A stretch of 64,000 nt of DNA from Acanthosoma haemorrhoidale (GCA_930367205.1 OV884014.1:77665104-77729103), one strand, 5' to 3'; positions 47,418-59,558 are shown, counted from the first letter of the stretch. Numbers and translations are program-made. Notes: generated from the letters alone by a model not told the origin.

Positions 47418-47681
47418 GTGATGAAGATAACGCCATACCGTTATCCGGGTATGGAGGACCAAATGTTTGCGCTAGGGCTCTTAAAAGTTAAGTCTCCAAA
47501 CGCCAGAAAATTGCGCCGGTTACGTCTTGAGAAGCTGGATGTTCGATTGTGCCGGCTAGCTCACAAACTTGCCAACAATAAGGCATATGCAATAAACAAA
47601 GTCAAAAATATTAAAGAAATAACAATTCATTTTATTAAAAAACAGAAAAAAATTACTGATCAGCAATTTAACCAGGCCTGA
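47418..47681 (+). CDS. Hypothetical 87-codon open frame
   Basis: Starts ATGATGAAGATAACG? region at 47418 and ends at a stop at 47681. The product is basic, with KLRRLRLEKLDVRLCRLAHK in the middle and a Lys-rich tail. No domain, signal peptide or homologue is recognised. Isolated in repeat-rich sequence, so it may be chance or one exon of an unrecognised gene. Confidence 0.2.
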   Translation: MMKITPYRYPGMEDQMFALGLLKVKSPNARKLRRLRLEKLDVRLCRLAHKLANNKAYAINKVKNIKEITIHFIKKQKKITDQQFNQA

Positions 47682-48404
47682 ATATTAGTATAAATAATTG
47701 TTAGTATAACTAACGTATAAAAATTACGATAAGTTTATAAAAACTTATAAGGGCTCGTAACATTTATTGTAGGCTAAATACATCGTCTTGGAATTTTCAA
47801 TGATATTTTTCTGGTCATTAATTACTAGATTCTCAAACCACTAGTTTTCTCAATTTTTTTCCACCTTGCAAAAAAAGAAAAAAGGACATTACACCGAAAT
47901 TCTATTATTTTTGTGCCGTTGGATTACAGATACGAAGAAGCAGCGCACAACGCCACCGACACAGCGAGGAGAAAGGCCAAGCACCCACTGACAGGCCGCG
48001 CTTTTTCCTTTCGACGGCAACAGGTTTTGGCGCCAGAACCAGGGCACTGGCAGATTTTGCCGCCAGGTCAACAGCAGGTGGGCAAATATTGCATTTATGG
48101 CGGGGACAGTGTTTTCGCTACCCCTCACTAGCTATCAGAGCCCTTTAGAATTTCGCCAATGACAGCATTACTGCAATATCAACTAGACTGTCAACTTTGT
48201 ATTCTGGAATGCATAAATAAGACAGAGAAAATTTGCAAGATTCTTAATTGAGGATGTCAAGGATTCAATATTTCTCTTGAATGAAATTATTAATTAATTA
48301 ACCATGAACTTCATCATAAACTTGAAACTCATTTTCCACTAAGTTCTTGGCGTTCAAGATGGCTCTTGCACAATATTAATTCAAGTGTGTTTTTTAATGA
48401 ATGA

Positions 48405-48712
48405 ATGAACACGAACTCCTTCAAATGCATCTGTGCATAGCAGGATGAGGAGAAATTTGCAAAGTTTCTTTTAATATTTTCATTGTATAACTTCATGGGG
48501 TTTAGGAAAAAAAAAAAAAAAAAACCAAAAAAAAAAAATGAAATATATTGTTTTGTTAGCTTTTAATTGATATTAATTTTTTTTATATTTCTAAACCCCT
48601 TTATTTATAAAATTTTTAACAATTTACAATGCAATTACAAAGTTCAATTTAACAATTTCTCCTCTTACTGCGATGCGCTGATGCATTCGAAGGAGGTTGG
48701 GTTACATAATCA
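48405..48712. repeat. Inverted pair of S2 elements, A-tails facing each other
   Basis: Left copy (plus, 48405-48530) reads GAACTCCTTCAAATGCATCT, then GCATAGCAGGATGAGGAG, and ends in a long A-rich run. Right copy (minus, about 48575-48712) has the complement, ending GCATTCGAAGGAGGTTGGGT. Both are the element found singly at 15860-16010. Two SINE-like copies inserted head-out and tail-in would produce this structure, and a transcript through it could fold into a hairpin. Confidence 0.65.
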
Positions 48713-48944
48713 GGTTGACGTTAAAATTACAATGCCATGTATAAATACTAGGTGATAGGGCTCACCTTCAGTTTAAATAACAAAAAAGAAACACATGAAA
48801 ATTTTATTCAAACCGGAGGAAATATAAAGTTTAATGACCAGATGTTATAGCTAGTTAATAGATAGCGTTTATTATGTTTCAATCATTTTGATCTGAAGAC
48901 ATTTTAATGAGCAATACGAAACAATTATACTGAATGGCCACTAT

Positions 48945-49065
48945 TTTTTTTTTCAAATCCCCTTAAAAAAATAACAAAACTTTTATTTACTATAGATTCT
49001 TAGGCGAATCTATTTACATATTACATTGTATATGTCCTGTACCATCGGTACACTCTAAACAAGGT
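48945..49065 (-). repeat. Interspersed repeat with two short hairpins (family H)
   Basis: Inverted copy of 25355-25470: TTCAAATCCCCTT edge, then TAGATTCTTAGGCGAATCTA and TGTACCATCGGTACA. Hairpin stems are kept although loops differ (CCCCTAA against TTAGGC-type). A further stretch at about 49170-49215 (AAACTTAAACTAACTTACAT) recurs near 57506-57560 beside another repeat. Confidence 0.6.
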
Positions 49066-50462
49066 CTGAATCGGCATAGAAGTTATATAATCAATACAAG
49101 TACAATGAAACAGAATGTACTTGGCTTCATTGACAAGACTCTACAAGGTGACGGAGCTCACGGTTTTGATCACAACAAAAGAAAACTTAAACTAACTTAC
49201 ATACTAATTGTTAACCTAAATTTTCGCCGACAGTCAATGGCCACTAGGAACAGAACCCCGCTAAAGTAGCTCACGTGGACAAAGATCGTCTGGGCGGAGA
49301 CTATATTAAGATGGTATTTTTCCTAATAAACCTATCTTAACTTATTATTAGATAGACATAGCTCCAAGGATCTCCGAAGTTGCTACCTTTTCCCCTATGG
49401 GGGGAAAAAAAAGAAAAAAAAAGGTAGGGATCCGAGAGATCTCCAACGATTTATTTTGAAAAATAAACAGTTCCATTCAACATTAGGTTATCATATTTCA
49501 TGATAGCCTGTATTGCTTAGTGGAATATCTGTTTGTTTAATCAGCGAATAGAACAATAGCTTAACAATTTAAAAGGGGGAATAGAAAGCGAACTTACAAC
49601 AGAGGCGTATTTAAGTAACACCGCTAGGGAAACGACACGGAGCTCATATAAAGAACAATGAATCTGTGTGACAAATTCTTCTCCATTGTTATTAGTAAAC
49701 AGAATGGCAAAAGAGGATGATGGGCTGTGGCAAGGAGTTACATCACAGGCGCACACAAGATGCACCTTACGACAGACCGGCGTCTCTGCGAGCATAATGG
49801 GGCGACGCTAGTTAACTAACTAGCTAGGGCCATTGTTCATAACAGTTCGGTGTCATTGAGCATACAATTTAAAAACTTGTGAATCTGCAGGTAACAATGC
49901 TCTTTTTTCATTTCATCTGTCTGAGAGATCCTTTCGATAACAGGAGAAGAGAACTGGTGTCATTAATGATGCATTCACTTCAACATCCAATACTGTTCGA
50001 TATCTTCACTTTCGTCTAGAGAACGAACTACCCCCAGAAATGTACTAAAGGCAATTTCCGACGGCCCTTAATGGTTTTATTAAAAGAAACTCATCCGGTC
50101 TAAATGTCTAGAATGTATTCTCACCCTCAATCTTTTCATATTTGCCGAAAATCTAGCAACTAATTTCATTCCTCCGCTTCTATATATTTTTGCGTTCCTT
50201 GTCTTGAAGGCTGAAGCGGAAGTGGTCTCTCACCAGGGAACGATGAAATCAGTTTTCTTCTATTATAATGATCATTTTGTTGGTGCCGGTTAGGGCTGGA
50301 TAAAATTAAAATAAACATTTCACTGTACCTTCACAATATTGATGTAATAAACTGAGGAGTATTTACTCGTAGTTTTTAACAAGGAATAATCAGGAGTAGT
50401 TTTTAGCTATAATATTTTTTTAAAGTAAACAAAATGAAAATAACAACATTAAATAACACCTT

Positions 50463-51008
50463 ACGATAGTATAACAAGTTACTTGACAATAATAAGAAAA
50501 TAAAAACAAAAAGTCACAGCATATCTTTCTGCTTGAACCAAGCAAGTGTAATTAGGTGCATTTTTTTCTTTTTTACAAGTAATGAATTTTCTAGATAGAA
50601 AATAAAGGCCGTTCCAGCTGCTCCCACATGGCACAGGACAGGTTGTGGTGTCTTCTTCATGACATGGCGGTTCTTGGTTCAAATCCCAAGGTGGTTTTAT
50701 TTCACTGCCCCATACATAGAAGTGGGTGGGTGGCTCCCAGTTGCACTGTCTATATTTCAGTCGTAAACAGGAGTATACAAGGACATACTTAATTAAAATA
50801 ACAAAGGTCATATAGCAAGTGTAATTAGGTGCATTTTTTTCTTTTTTACAAGTAAATGAATTTTCTAGATAGAAAATAAAGGCCGTTCCAGCTGCTCCCA
50901 CATGGCACAGGACAGGTTGTGGTGTCTTCTTCATGACATGGTGGTTCTTGGTTCAAATACTTACGGCAGTATAACAAGTTACTGACAATAATAAGAAAAT
51001 AAAAAGAA
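50463..51008. repeat. Nested direct duplication (A-B-C-B'-A')
   Basis: Block B (50541-50690, from GCAAGTGTAATTAGGTGC to GGTTCTTGGTTCAAAT) recurs almost base for base at 50815-50960. Block A (50463-50513, AGTATAACAAGTTAC) recurs at 50964-51008. B contains TGGCACAGGACAGG and, about 45 bases on, GGTTCAAATCC, which resemble tRNA A and B boxes, so B may be a tRNA-derived element. Confidence 0.85.
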
Positions 51009-52087
51009 AATAGAGATGTAAATACTTAAAATGTTGTGGAATAGAAGCTTTTGCACGAAACACCAAATTACAACCGGAATTGGTTGTATAATTAGGAGTT
51101 GAATACTTTCATTGGTTCATCAATATTTATATAATTTGAAAGCAACAAGAGTTCTACACTTGCCTGGGGACAAACTGCAGTTTTGGCAATATTTCGTCAT
51201 TACAGACATCAGTTAGACAGTGATCTTAAGTTGTTATCAAAAATACAAAATTAAGGTTCATTTTATATAAGGTCCTTCGCCAGTTGTTATTTGAATTTAC
51301 TTCAGAATCTTAAGTATTTGTATTATCCGACTTATATGAAGCTATTTCAGCTATCGTCTTCTCAAAATCGTAAATACTTGGTACTATTTAAGTAAATCAA
51401 CAGTTCGTTCGCTAAGAGAATGCCATTGAAAAACCTAAGAGAATCCAATCTAACTTGGTCCCTTCCAGACACGCGTGAGTAGTTTCCCCTCGTCACCCTT
51501 TCACACCCTTTAGTCATTCGGTGGGTGGGGGTACGATGTAGGGGAACGATGGATAGTCGTGCCCCAATCCTCAGAGGCATTCTCTTCTTCTTATTTGTAT
51601 TGAATATAGTTATTTTATTATTATGTCATTTACCAAGTCCAGGTTTCTTCGCAAGTCCATCTAGAGTAAATAACACTTCTAGTTATTTTCTTTTGGAGCT
51701 GGTTGCAATATGTAATCAAGGTTTATCAAAAGACACATCATAACACATCGTGCATGTTTTGGTTCAGACAAATAACTGGAAGTACGTGAGAAAATTTCAA
51801 CGTGATAAAAAAATCAGTACTGTAAAATCAGAACACCCAATATTTTTAGATCTAAAGGTTTTTCCCTGGGACTAAGGACACATTAAAAAAAGGTCTTTTT
51901 GGTTATTTTGTTTTTTAAAAGCAATTTCAAGTGGCTTAACGATTAAAACGAAATGTGTTCGGTCATGAGCACCGATAAGTTTTTACCAATCATTAAAAGA
52001 ATATTCCTCTCTCTCACCTAGACCAACCATATAATATAGAATTTTTTTTTTCATATTGACACATCTCTTATAGTCATTTAAGACAGT

Positions 52088-52941
52088 TTTTTTATTACTC
52101 CTTATTGGGCTATAATTACAATCTGCCTTTTATAAGGCAATAAATAATTAAGATAAACGCTCTCATTCATACCATATTTACAATTCATCATTCACTCGCT
52201 CATTCATACAATATTTACAGACAGCCCAGAGACCTCCCAAATCCACATGCGAAGAGAAAGCGGAGTCTTGGGAAGTCCCCCGCGCTCCTCCGTCAGCCGC
52301 GTCACCGGATAGTAGCCAGTGGAGGCTGACCAAGAGCGCGAGAGCCACAGACGCTCAGGACATGATTGGATTAACTGGCCATTGCCAGGAACCCCACTGT
52401 CACGCGTTTATAGCAGGTCACGAGGCCACTGCCGTTTCAGTCTCCGAGGAGGATTATAGGGATGAGTGGCGCAGTGCAATGACTGTGCTACAGGATTAGG
52501 GTGGTTGGAAAGGCTACTGTGGAATTTCATAAACTTGGAAGGGATGAATTCTAGAATGTAGGGTATATTAAGGTTGTTATGAAGGGGTTTGTTGATGACA
52601 TAATAAGGGGCATTTACTATTGTTCTCAGGACTTTTGATTGAAAGGATTGGATACGCTTGATGTTTGACTTTTTTGCTGTCCCCCATAGCTCTATTCCGT
52701 ATGTCCAGATTGGTTTAAGTATAACTTTGTAGATTAGTAGTTTATTTTCTATTGAGAGATGGGATGTCCTATGAAGTAGTCTGTACAGTTGTCCAAAGCG
52801 TCTGTTTAGCTCTTGTCTTTTTAGTCTCGTGTGCCTGCGTCATCTGCGTGCCAAACCCTGTCAAAAGCTTGAGCTATATCAAGAAAGGCAGCAGTGCAAT
52901 ACTGTTTGATTTCAAAGGCTGAGGAGATGTGATCAACAACG
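52088..52941 (-). mobile_element. Jockey-type LINE, 5'-truncated and internally deleted
   Basis: Minus strand starts in the RT palm (QYCTAAFLDIAQAFDRVWHA, motif A) and passes after only a few residues to the thumb/C-terminal region (VILKPIWTYGIELWGTAKKS, then IQSFQSKVLRTIVNAPYYV and NIPYI). Intact Jockey elements have over 200 residues between these blocks, so an internal deletion is inferred. The 3' end carries AATAAA-like A-rich sequence. It is flanked by a 13-bp direct repeat CATTTAAGACAGT at 52075-52087 and 52942-52954, the expected target-site duplication. Confidence 0.85.
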
Positions 52942-54236
52942 CATTTAAGACAGTAAAAAAAAAATAACAATTTGGTACGTAATCAATGGAAAAAAAAAAA
53001 AAAAATGACCACACATTGCTTAAATACAGACTCAAACGCCAGAGAACAACAGTGGACTGTGTTGTGTGAAATATTGGTAGGCATGATTTTTAATCACTTC
53101 CTCCAATCAGTCCTCGTGTCCTTAAAATGAGAATCCATGTCCAGCATGCCAGACAGGTGGGACTGGGGTGTCGCCTATGGTCCCGGTCGGCCCCAGGGCT
53201 GTGTTATCACTATTGTGCTCACTCGGGTTCATAATATATATAAGCAGCATCAAACCCCCAAAATGTTCACAAGTTTCTTGTATTGTAGAGTAATAATTAA
53301 AGGTAATATTATTAGCAAATCTTAAAATCAAAATTAATGAAATGATCATTTGCGAGAGTTAATTTCGGTTAACACACCCTCAAGAAAATAAAAAAAATGT
53401 CGGAGAGAATCGCCCAGTTAACCGAGAAGAGAAAGTAAAAAAATATAATATGTGGGTTAGTGCGCTTGGGTGCAACGGACCAGACAAGTGCACTTAAAGT
53501 TATGCAAAAGTGAAACAGGCAAAAAAGTGCATCCTCATATCCTACCGGGCCATTTTCCGCCTGAGAACTGATTTGCAGCGGGCCGTTACTAGGGGGGAAA
53601 GTTTAATACAGATGCGGGCATGCAAACCGAGGGATAATTATCATAGGGGCAGCGTTTCAAAACAAACTGGCCCCGGAAAGAATAATTGTTTTCGTTCCTC
53701 ATTTGCGTTATAAGTTTAGTGTGTCAGCTTTTAGAATGACATATGGGCGCTGCTTTATGGGCTTATTCTAATTGTCTAACGGGATATTCAGGATTAACTA
53801 AATCATTATTGAAATCAACAGCAGCTTATGAGCTTTGCGAATTTTAAATTGGGTAACGATTTGGATATAGGTATGAAAAGAAATAGATTTCCATCACATT
53901 TATTTGTTGGAAATGCTTCACCATTATCAGTTTCTCGTGAGAGGAAAGTGGGGTTGTGAGGGCACCGATCTTATTACAAAAGTTTAACATAATATTCCAA
54001 ATGAAACATTTGCTCACATCAAATCCCACCACTGTCTATGAACTTTCAATGGTTATGGTTTCACCCTTATGGATGGTTTAAAAACGAAATAAGTCTATTC
54101 AGGTTCAGTTACTAGGTGAAGGGTCGCACCGAGGGGCAGAGTGGGTTCAAGGACGGTTTGGCTAATGCAAGCTTGTTGGTCTCATTTTCAAGCTAAGTAG
54201 CCATTTCCAATATAATTTGTATAATTATAATATAAT

Positions 54237-55146
54237 TATAGCGACCGCTAACTATATATGTAAATTACACTACACTCTGGTTCATAATGTATATTAATAG
54301 AAATGCAAATCTATGTAACTTCTGGTAATAAATCATAGAGAGGTCGGAAGTCGTAGACAAGTAACTCAAAGGGTACGGCAATAAACCTACGCGAATTAGC
54401 CACCTGACTGCCATAAAACCCGAAAGCAAGGACACTTACCCCTATTATAATAGACCTTGAGTCACTTCCCTTGGTCATAAAAGCATGCTAGGAACCCTTT
54501 TGGACCCATGGGATAATAACCTTGCTATAGGTGGTCAAATAACCCAAGGGGGTGAGGCCCTAGCAGCCATATAAAACACACCCTTGTACCCCAACGATCA
54601 TAAAACTAAAAGGAAGTGACTACCTGTGTATCGTAAAACTTACTCCGGGCAGACAGACCCAGCCTTCCACGAGGGAGGGGGTTATCATATTTATATCAGT
54701 AAATTTCACTCTTCACTCCCACTCTGTCTCTTAGTCTTCCGAGTAACTTGACACCAGGGGCACTTGGCCCCTGGTAGGCCCACTCTTCATTCTTTTCTAG
54801 TTTCTACATACCGATAGCCGCTATCACCGTCGCGATATGCCTACTCAGCCTTCCGCTACTCTACGACGGCACTTGCCACACAGCCTATAGCAGACCTCTG
54901 ACGACTTGTACTTATTACGCTGCCGATCTCTCGCCCGAACTCTGAAAACTGGTCTTATTCTTTATGAACCTCTGAACCTCATCCTGAACACTGTGTCTTG
55001 TCGGGACACATTCCTATCGATAAATGGAGTCAGATATTAACGCCTACATGGAACACGGTCCATGTTATTAACTACAGCAATCCGACAATTGTTGACCTCC
55101 GACAATTGTTCACCTTTTCCGACAATTGTTCAACCAATACCCGACA
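54237..55146 (+). repeat. 5' LTR
   Basis: 910 bp, longer than the 3' LTR. The difference is mostly a segment of about 450 bp (about 54430-54915) absent from the 3' copy. ATATAAAACACACCC near 54571 is a possible TATA region. The 3' end has three imperfect copies of CCGACAATTGTT at 55077-55133. Confidence 0.82.
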
Positions 55147-56642
55147 TCTGGTGACCCACGACGTGCACAAGAAGCTTACCCGACATCTGGTAACCTTCGA
55201 CGTGAATGAGAAGCTCAACATGATCAAGACACCGCGACAATTGGTGAACTTGATGTGAACGAGAAATCCGACAACTGGTGAACCCGCCGCGAGAAACCGC
55301 CGTGATCTCAGAAGAAACCTTTTCTTACGATGGCCAACTCACCAGCTCCGTCCAACGAAGCATGCTGTACAACCGTACACGCCAACTCTCGGACGTGCAT
55401 ACCACCAGAGTTCACGAAGAAGACCCCATTCTAGCACACCGAACGAAATTCAAATCAACGTCACGGTTAATTTTCCCCGTAAGCTACCGTCAAATTTAAT
55501 AGCCAACCAGTATTTTCGAAAATCCGAGTAAACCTAATCGCTACCACTTCACGAAGCAAGACATCCGATGACTCCTCAACAACAATTCGCCAACGCAGGA
55601 AGACACAATACATCCACTTGGACTTCATGGGACCGTTGCCACCGCCTGCGAGGATGCGATAAAACTCACTAAGATCGACTGACTTTAGATGGCCAGAGCC
55701 GTCGAACCTCGGCGTCATAGAAGCTACACCGTAGCTGTCGCATTCTAAAAACTGGCTGGTTAACGACCGTAACACCGTAAAACGACTATCATCTCTTCGA
55801 AGTGCCTCGAGTTCATCCACTAGCTCGAACCTGCCCGGACGCCTGCTAATCGACTTCGACAGGACACACGAAACCCCGGGGAACTACTCACTGCATAGAG
55901 ACGACCCGCGACACCCGGGAGATGATACAACGACAAGACGCGGAAATCAACTCTAGACGAATCGACACCTGACCGAACAACCCTGCGAACGAGTTCATCC
56001 GGATGGGCGCTACAACTGGGGGAGCCGGAAACGCGCCTGCCGCAGCCACATCGCTACCCCGGGTCTACAAGCCATCACTATACATCTGAACGAGAAGTTG
56101 GAACGCGACGGTAAATATAAAGTATACTCACTGATCAAATATAAATTAATTTTTTTTTCCTCTGTTGTAGGTTGTTTCGAAAGATACGCTATAATAATTT
56201 TTATTAGGACCGAAAGTTCGCACTTGCGCATATGTTTTTTTTTGTTTTTCTCGTCTTAAATGTTAACAGCGATCAATAGACCACAACAATTGTAAAATAA
56301 TGTCAGTCAAACGTGTACGTAAATATGTGTATCTTAATACTTTTAACTGTTTGTAATTGTTACATTGTAATGAGCTAACTTGGTACGTAATCAAGTAAAA
56401 TATTGATTCTTTTATGGTCACCCATGTGAAAGATAATTGTTTTTGTAGTATAACAGATATTTAATTGTTTATTAGTAATAATTGTTCGACAAATAAATTC
56501 CAATATACACACAAGTGTAAGCATTTAAGAAAGATTGATAGAAATCTGTTTGTATCATGTACGTAGTATGTAACGTAAGTCAATGTAAAAAAAAAAAAAA
56601 ACTGTCAATAATTACCGAGTGTAGGGCAATTTGGGGGAGCTC
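55147..56642 (+). other. LTR element interior, no pol
   Basis: Starts with the PBS-like TCTGGTGACCC. Related motifs recur just inside: CGACATCTGGTAACC near 55180, CGACAATTGGTGAAC near 55233 and CGACAACTGGTGAACC near 55269. A short frame at 56003 (MGATTGGAGNAPAAATSLPR) ends after 28 codons and could be a Gag start. The rest (about 56100-56640) is AT-rich. No protease, RT, RNase H or integrase motif is seen. Confidence 0.6.
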
Positions 56643-57189
56643 TGTAGCAACCGCTAACTATATATGTAAATTACCCTACACTCTGGTTCATAATGTATTA
56701 TAATATAATGTAAATCTTGTAAGCTTCTTTGGAATAAATCAGGGTCGCGGCACGTAGTAGGAAACAGGCAGACATACGGACACCGACAGACGGTAATAAA
56801 TCATAGAGAGGTCGGAAGTCGTAGACAAGTAACTCAAAGGGTACGGCAATAAACCTACGAGAATTAGCCACCTGACTGCCATAAAACACACCCTTTTTTT
56901 ATCCCAACGGCCATATAACAAAGTGGTCACCACGTACTTATTACGCTGCCGATCTCTCGCCCAAACTCTGAAAACTGGTCTTATTCTTTATGAACCTCTG
57001 AACCTCATCCTGAACACTGTGTCTTGTCGGGACACATTCCTATCGATAAATGGAGTCAGATATTAACGCCTACATGGAACACGGTCCATGTTATTAACTA
57101 CAGCAATCCGACAATTGTTGACCTCCGACAATTGTTCACCTTTTCCGACAATTGTTCACCTCCGACAATTGTTCAACCAATACCCGACA
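56643..57189 (+). repeat. 3' LTR
   Basis: 547 bp, TGTAGCAACC...ACCCGACA. It keeps the block around GAGAGGTCGGAAGTCGTAGA and the GCTGCCGATCTCTCGCCC block shared with the 5' LTR. It lacks the central segment and has its own insertion near 56720-56790. It has three to four CCGACAATTGTT units at its end. Confidence 0.82.
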
Positions 57190-58373
57190 ATAATATATAT
57201 TATTATTAATATAAATATAATGTAGAATGTGGTTATTTCATACTTTTTATATCTCAAACTGACCCCTGGTGTTCCCCCCCCCCTTCGTACCCCTTGTTAT
57301 TAAAAATTATTGAATTAAATATAGATTCTATATTAATGAATTTATTTACAATAGATCAATATTTTATGACCTGTAGTTTGGCTTTTACAGATTTTATACA
57401 ATTTTTAATAATTTTACACTGTGATTTTCGATTGTTACAAATGTATAATGTAAATTGTACATTCATTGTCTATAGATGTTTAAAAAGTGATGGTGCTCAA
57501 CTTATAATCATAAAACTTAAAACTAACTTACATCTAGCAAACAAAATGTTAACCTAGTTTTTCCCGACCCGGTGGGGTCATAGTGTTAAACACTTGGATT
57601 GTAACGAGTCAGACTAATCAGATGACCCTGGTGGAGTGGTTATACCGCAATATCAAAGAGAAAAACAAATAGATAAAGTGGGAATAAAACTCTATCCTGT
57701 TAGTACTTTACTGTGTTGGGTTCGGACCCTGTAGAAACATCCTATGAATGTATCTGTCCTCTGCCAATCGCTTCAGATCTCTGATTTTCTATATTCCTTT
57801 CCATTAAGACACTCCTTCCATATGAGCCAGTCAATGTTTTCTTGGGCATCCTGTGGGACGATTGCCTTCAGACCTTGCTTTCATTACATTCTTCAGGAGC
57901 CTATTTTATATATATGAACCATTTAAATGATCTGGGGTTTATTAAGTCCTGGAGGAGTTCCCGATTACCTCCTCCCACACTGTTCCTAGTTCTGGAATTG
58001 ATTTCTTGAAGAAAATCAATCGCAGGCATCTTCAGGACAGCATAAGAGCCACAAATTCCTCAGTAAAACATTAACTATTAAAAACATGTCAATCGATTAA
58101 AACCATGCAATTGGTATATTGGTCAATATTTAATTATCACGCAAAATTCATACTTTAAGAACAAGGGAAAAGCTATAAAATTTAAACTAAAGTAAAACAA
58201 CATTTTTGTTTTGCAAGTTTATTACTCTTGGTGGCTTGGTTGGGAATTCCCGGCTAAAATGGCCTCTGACCCAATAATTATATTTGATCTTTTTGACATG
58301 GTCCACAGTTCGCTCGAAACTTGAAGTGACTATGACAGGCGCTTTGTCCAGAAATTTTTAATTAATTAATTAT

Positions 58374-58739
58374 TTGATGAACTCTGACTCCGGTTCAGTG
58401 ATCTCATACGATTTAGTAGCTCGGCAGTGGGATTTAGCAAGTGCCAACTACGGTCTACAACCTTTCGCCGCACCTGGCGACGCCGTGTCTCATGTGCGTA
58501 GGTACGCAGGATGCCGGCCTAGGCAGTTGGCAAATAACTTTCACAAACGTACCAAATCCCATTCGGTCCCTTCTCTTCCAGCTATATCTCTCTCTAGCTG
58601 TTTGGGTGAAACTTCCACAAGAGCGATTGTCGGCCCTTCACCGATCCTTGATAGCCGCCAGAAATTACAGAACTCAACACAAACCACAGTGCAATTTTTA
58701 TATAATTTCCACTTTTTTTTTTCTCATTTCTTGTTCTAG
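58374..58739 (+). CDS. Hypothetical 121-codon open frame
   Basis: Open from ATG 58374 to the stop at 58737-58739; starts MMNSDSGSVISYDLVARQWD. An overlapping frame of 103 codons (58441-58752) is also open, so the open length reflects base composition as much as coding. No family recognised. Confidence 0.18.
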   Translation: MMNSDSGSVISYDLVARQWDLASANYGLQPFAAPGDAVSHVRRYAGCRPRQLANNFHKRTKSHSVPSLPAISLSSCLGETSTRAIVGPSPILDSRQKLQNSTQTTVQFLYNFHFFFSHFLF

Positions 58740-59034
58740 TTTTCTCTATTGAGGATTTGAGAAATTTTCTGATTCTATGAAAGCCGGGCTTACTTTTCTA
58801 TATGATGTCAGTGCTATCAGTGAAAAAATTACGTTATGCCTTGAGAGTTGAAAGCAAACGACACAGTTCTGTTCGTACATCTATTCAGCTTAATGCTCTG
58901 AATCACTTACACTATATGTTTAGCCTAGTTAATAATTATCGGCTTTCAGGCTTATTACAAAAATAGGTTCGTCGCCAAGTCAGGAGAGTTAACAGGTGTC
59001 GAATTTAAATCGATTTGGTTTCTTATATAGAAGT

Positions 59035-59220
59035 ATAGTAAGTAGAAATATCTACCACCTCCTAAAAAATATTGAAATTGGCTAAGATAACCAATTTCTA
59101 TCATTGATTCTCAAAACTTTAGTTTTAACTAATGCTTTAAAATTCATTTATGATTATTATTATTCGTTACCATTTTTAACGAGGTCTTAACCCTAGAGGA
59201 AATATCAGATTTTAAATATA
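59035..59220 (+). repeat. Direct repeat unit, empty copy
   Basis: Contains ATCATTGATTCTCAAAACTT, then AAATTCATTTATGATTATTA and GAGGAAATATCAGATTTTAA. The same unit at about 59465-60025 carries a LINE insertion, so this copy shows the site before insertion. Confidence 0.8.
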
Positions 59221-59558
59221 AGAAGATACCAAATCGATATATAATATGATTTTTCTTCACTTAAATTTTCAATACATAAATTCATAATATAAAGAATAAA
59301 ACGCTTATGAAAGTGAAAGAAAAACATTGAATGATAGTGTGAGTCTTACACTTGTTTTTTGTTTAATATTTGTAAAAAAAATCTACATAGTATTTTTGAC
59401 TAAAAATACTTCAGTATTCTTGTTAACAATCCTGTTATTCTATTATCAAGAAATAAAAAAAAGTAAATTAATAAAATATTTATCACCTCCTAAAAAATAC
59501 TAAAATTGACTGAGATGAGCAATTTCTATCATTGATTCTCAAAACTTTATTTTTATCT

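Larger units (their letters stand above)
54232..57194 (+). mobile_element. Shortened LTR retrotransposon with 5-bp target duplication
   Basis: Direct LTRs at 54237-55146 and 56643-57189 flank a 1.5 kb interior. Both LTRs share CCGCTAACTATATATGTAAA at the start and end in ACCCGACA. The 3' LTR has the canonical TG...CA ends; the 5' LTR starts TA, a likely point mutation. ATAAT is present on both outer sides (54232-54236, 57190-57194), though local AT-richness lowers its weight. TCTGGTGACCC directly after the 5' LTR looks like a primer-binding site and TTTGGGGGAGCTC directly before the 3' LTR is a purine-rich tract. No pol domains are present, so the element is non-autonomous or internally deleted. 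Confidence 0.85.

Noticed and set aside
50479..50934. 151-codon minus-strand open frame, the longest in the window
   Set aside because: It runs through the duplicated block B twice, so the protein repeat simply mirrors the DNA duplication.
51362..51743. Overlapping 72-codon frames on both strands
   Set aside because: Mirror frames of similar length on opposite strands without motifs are typical of chance.
54998..55499. Open frames across the LTR end and element interior
   Set aside because: The first crosses the LTR/PBS junction and is built from the CCGACAATTGTT repeats; neither shows Gag or Pol motifs.
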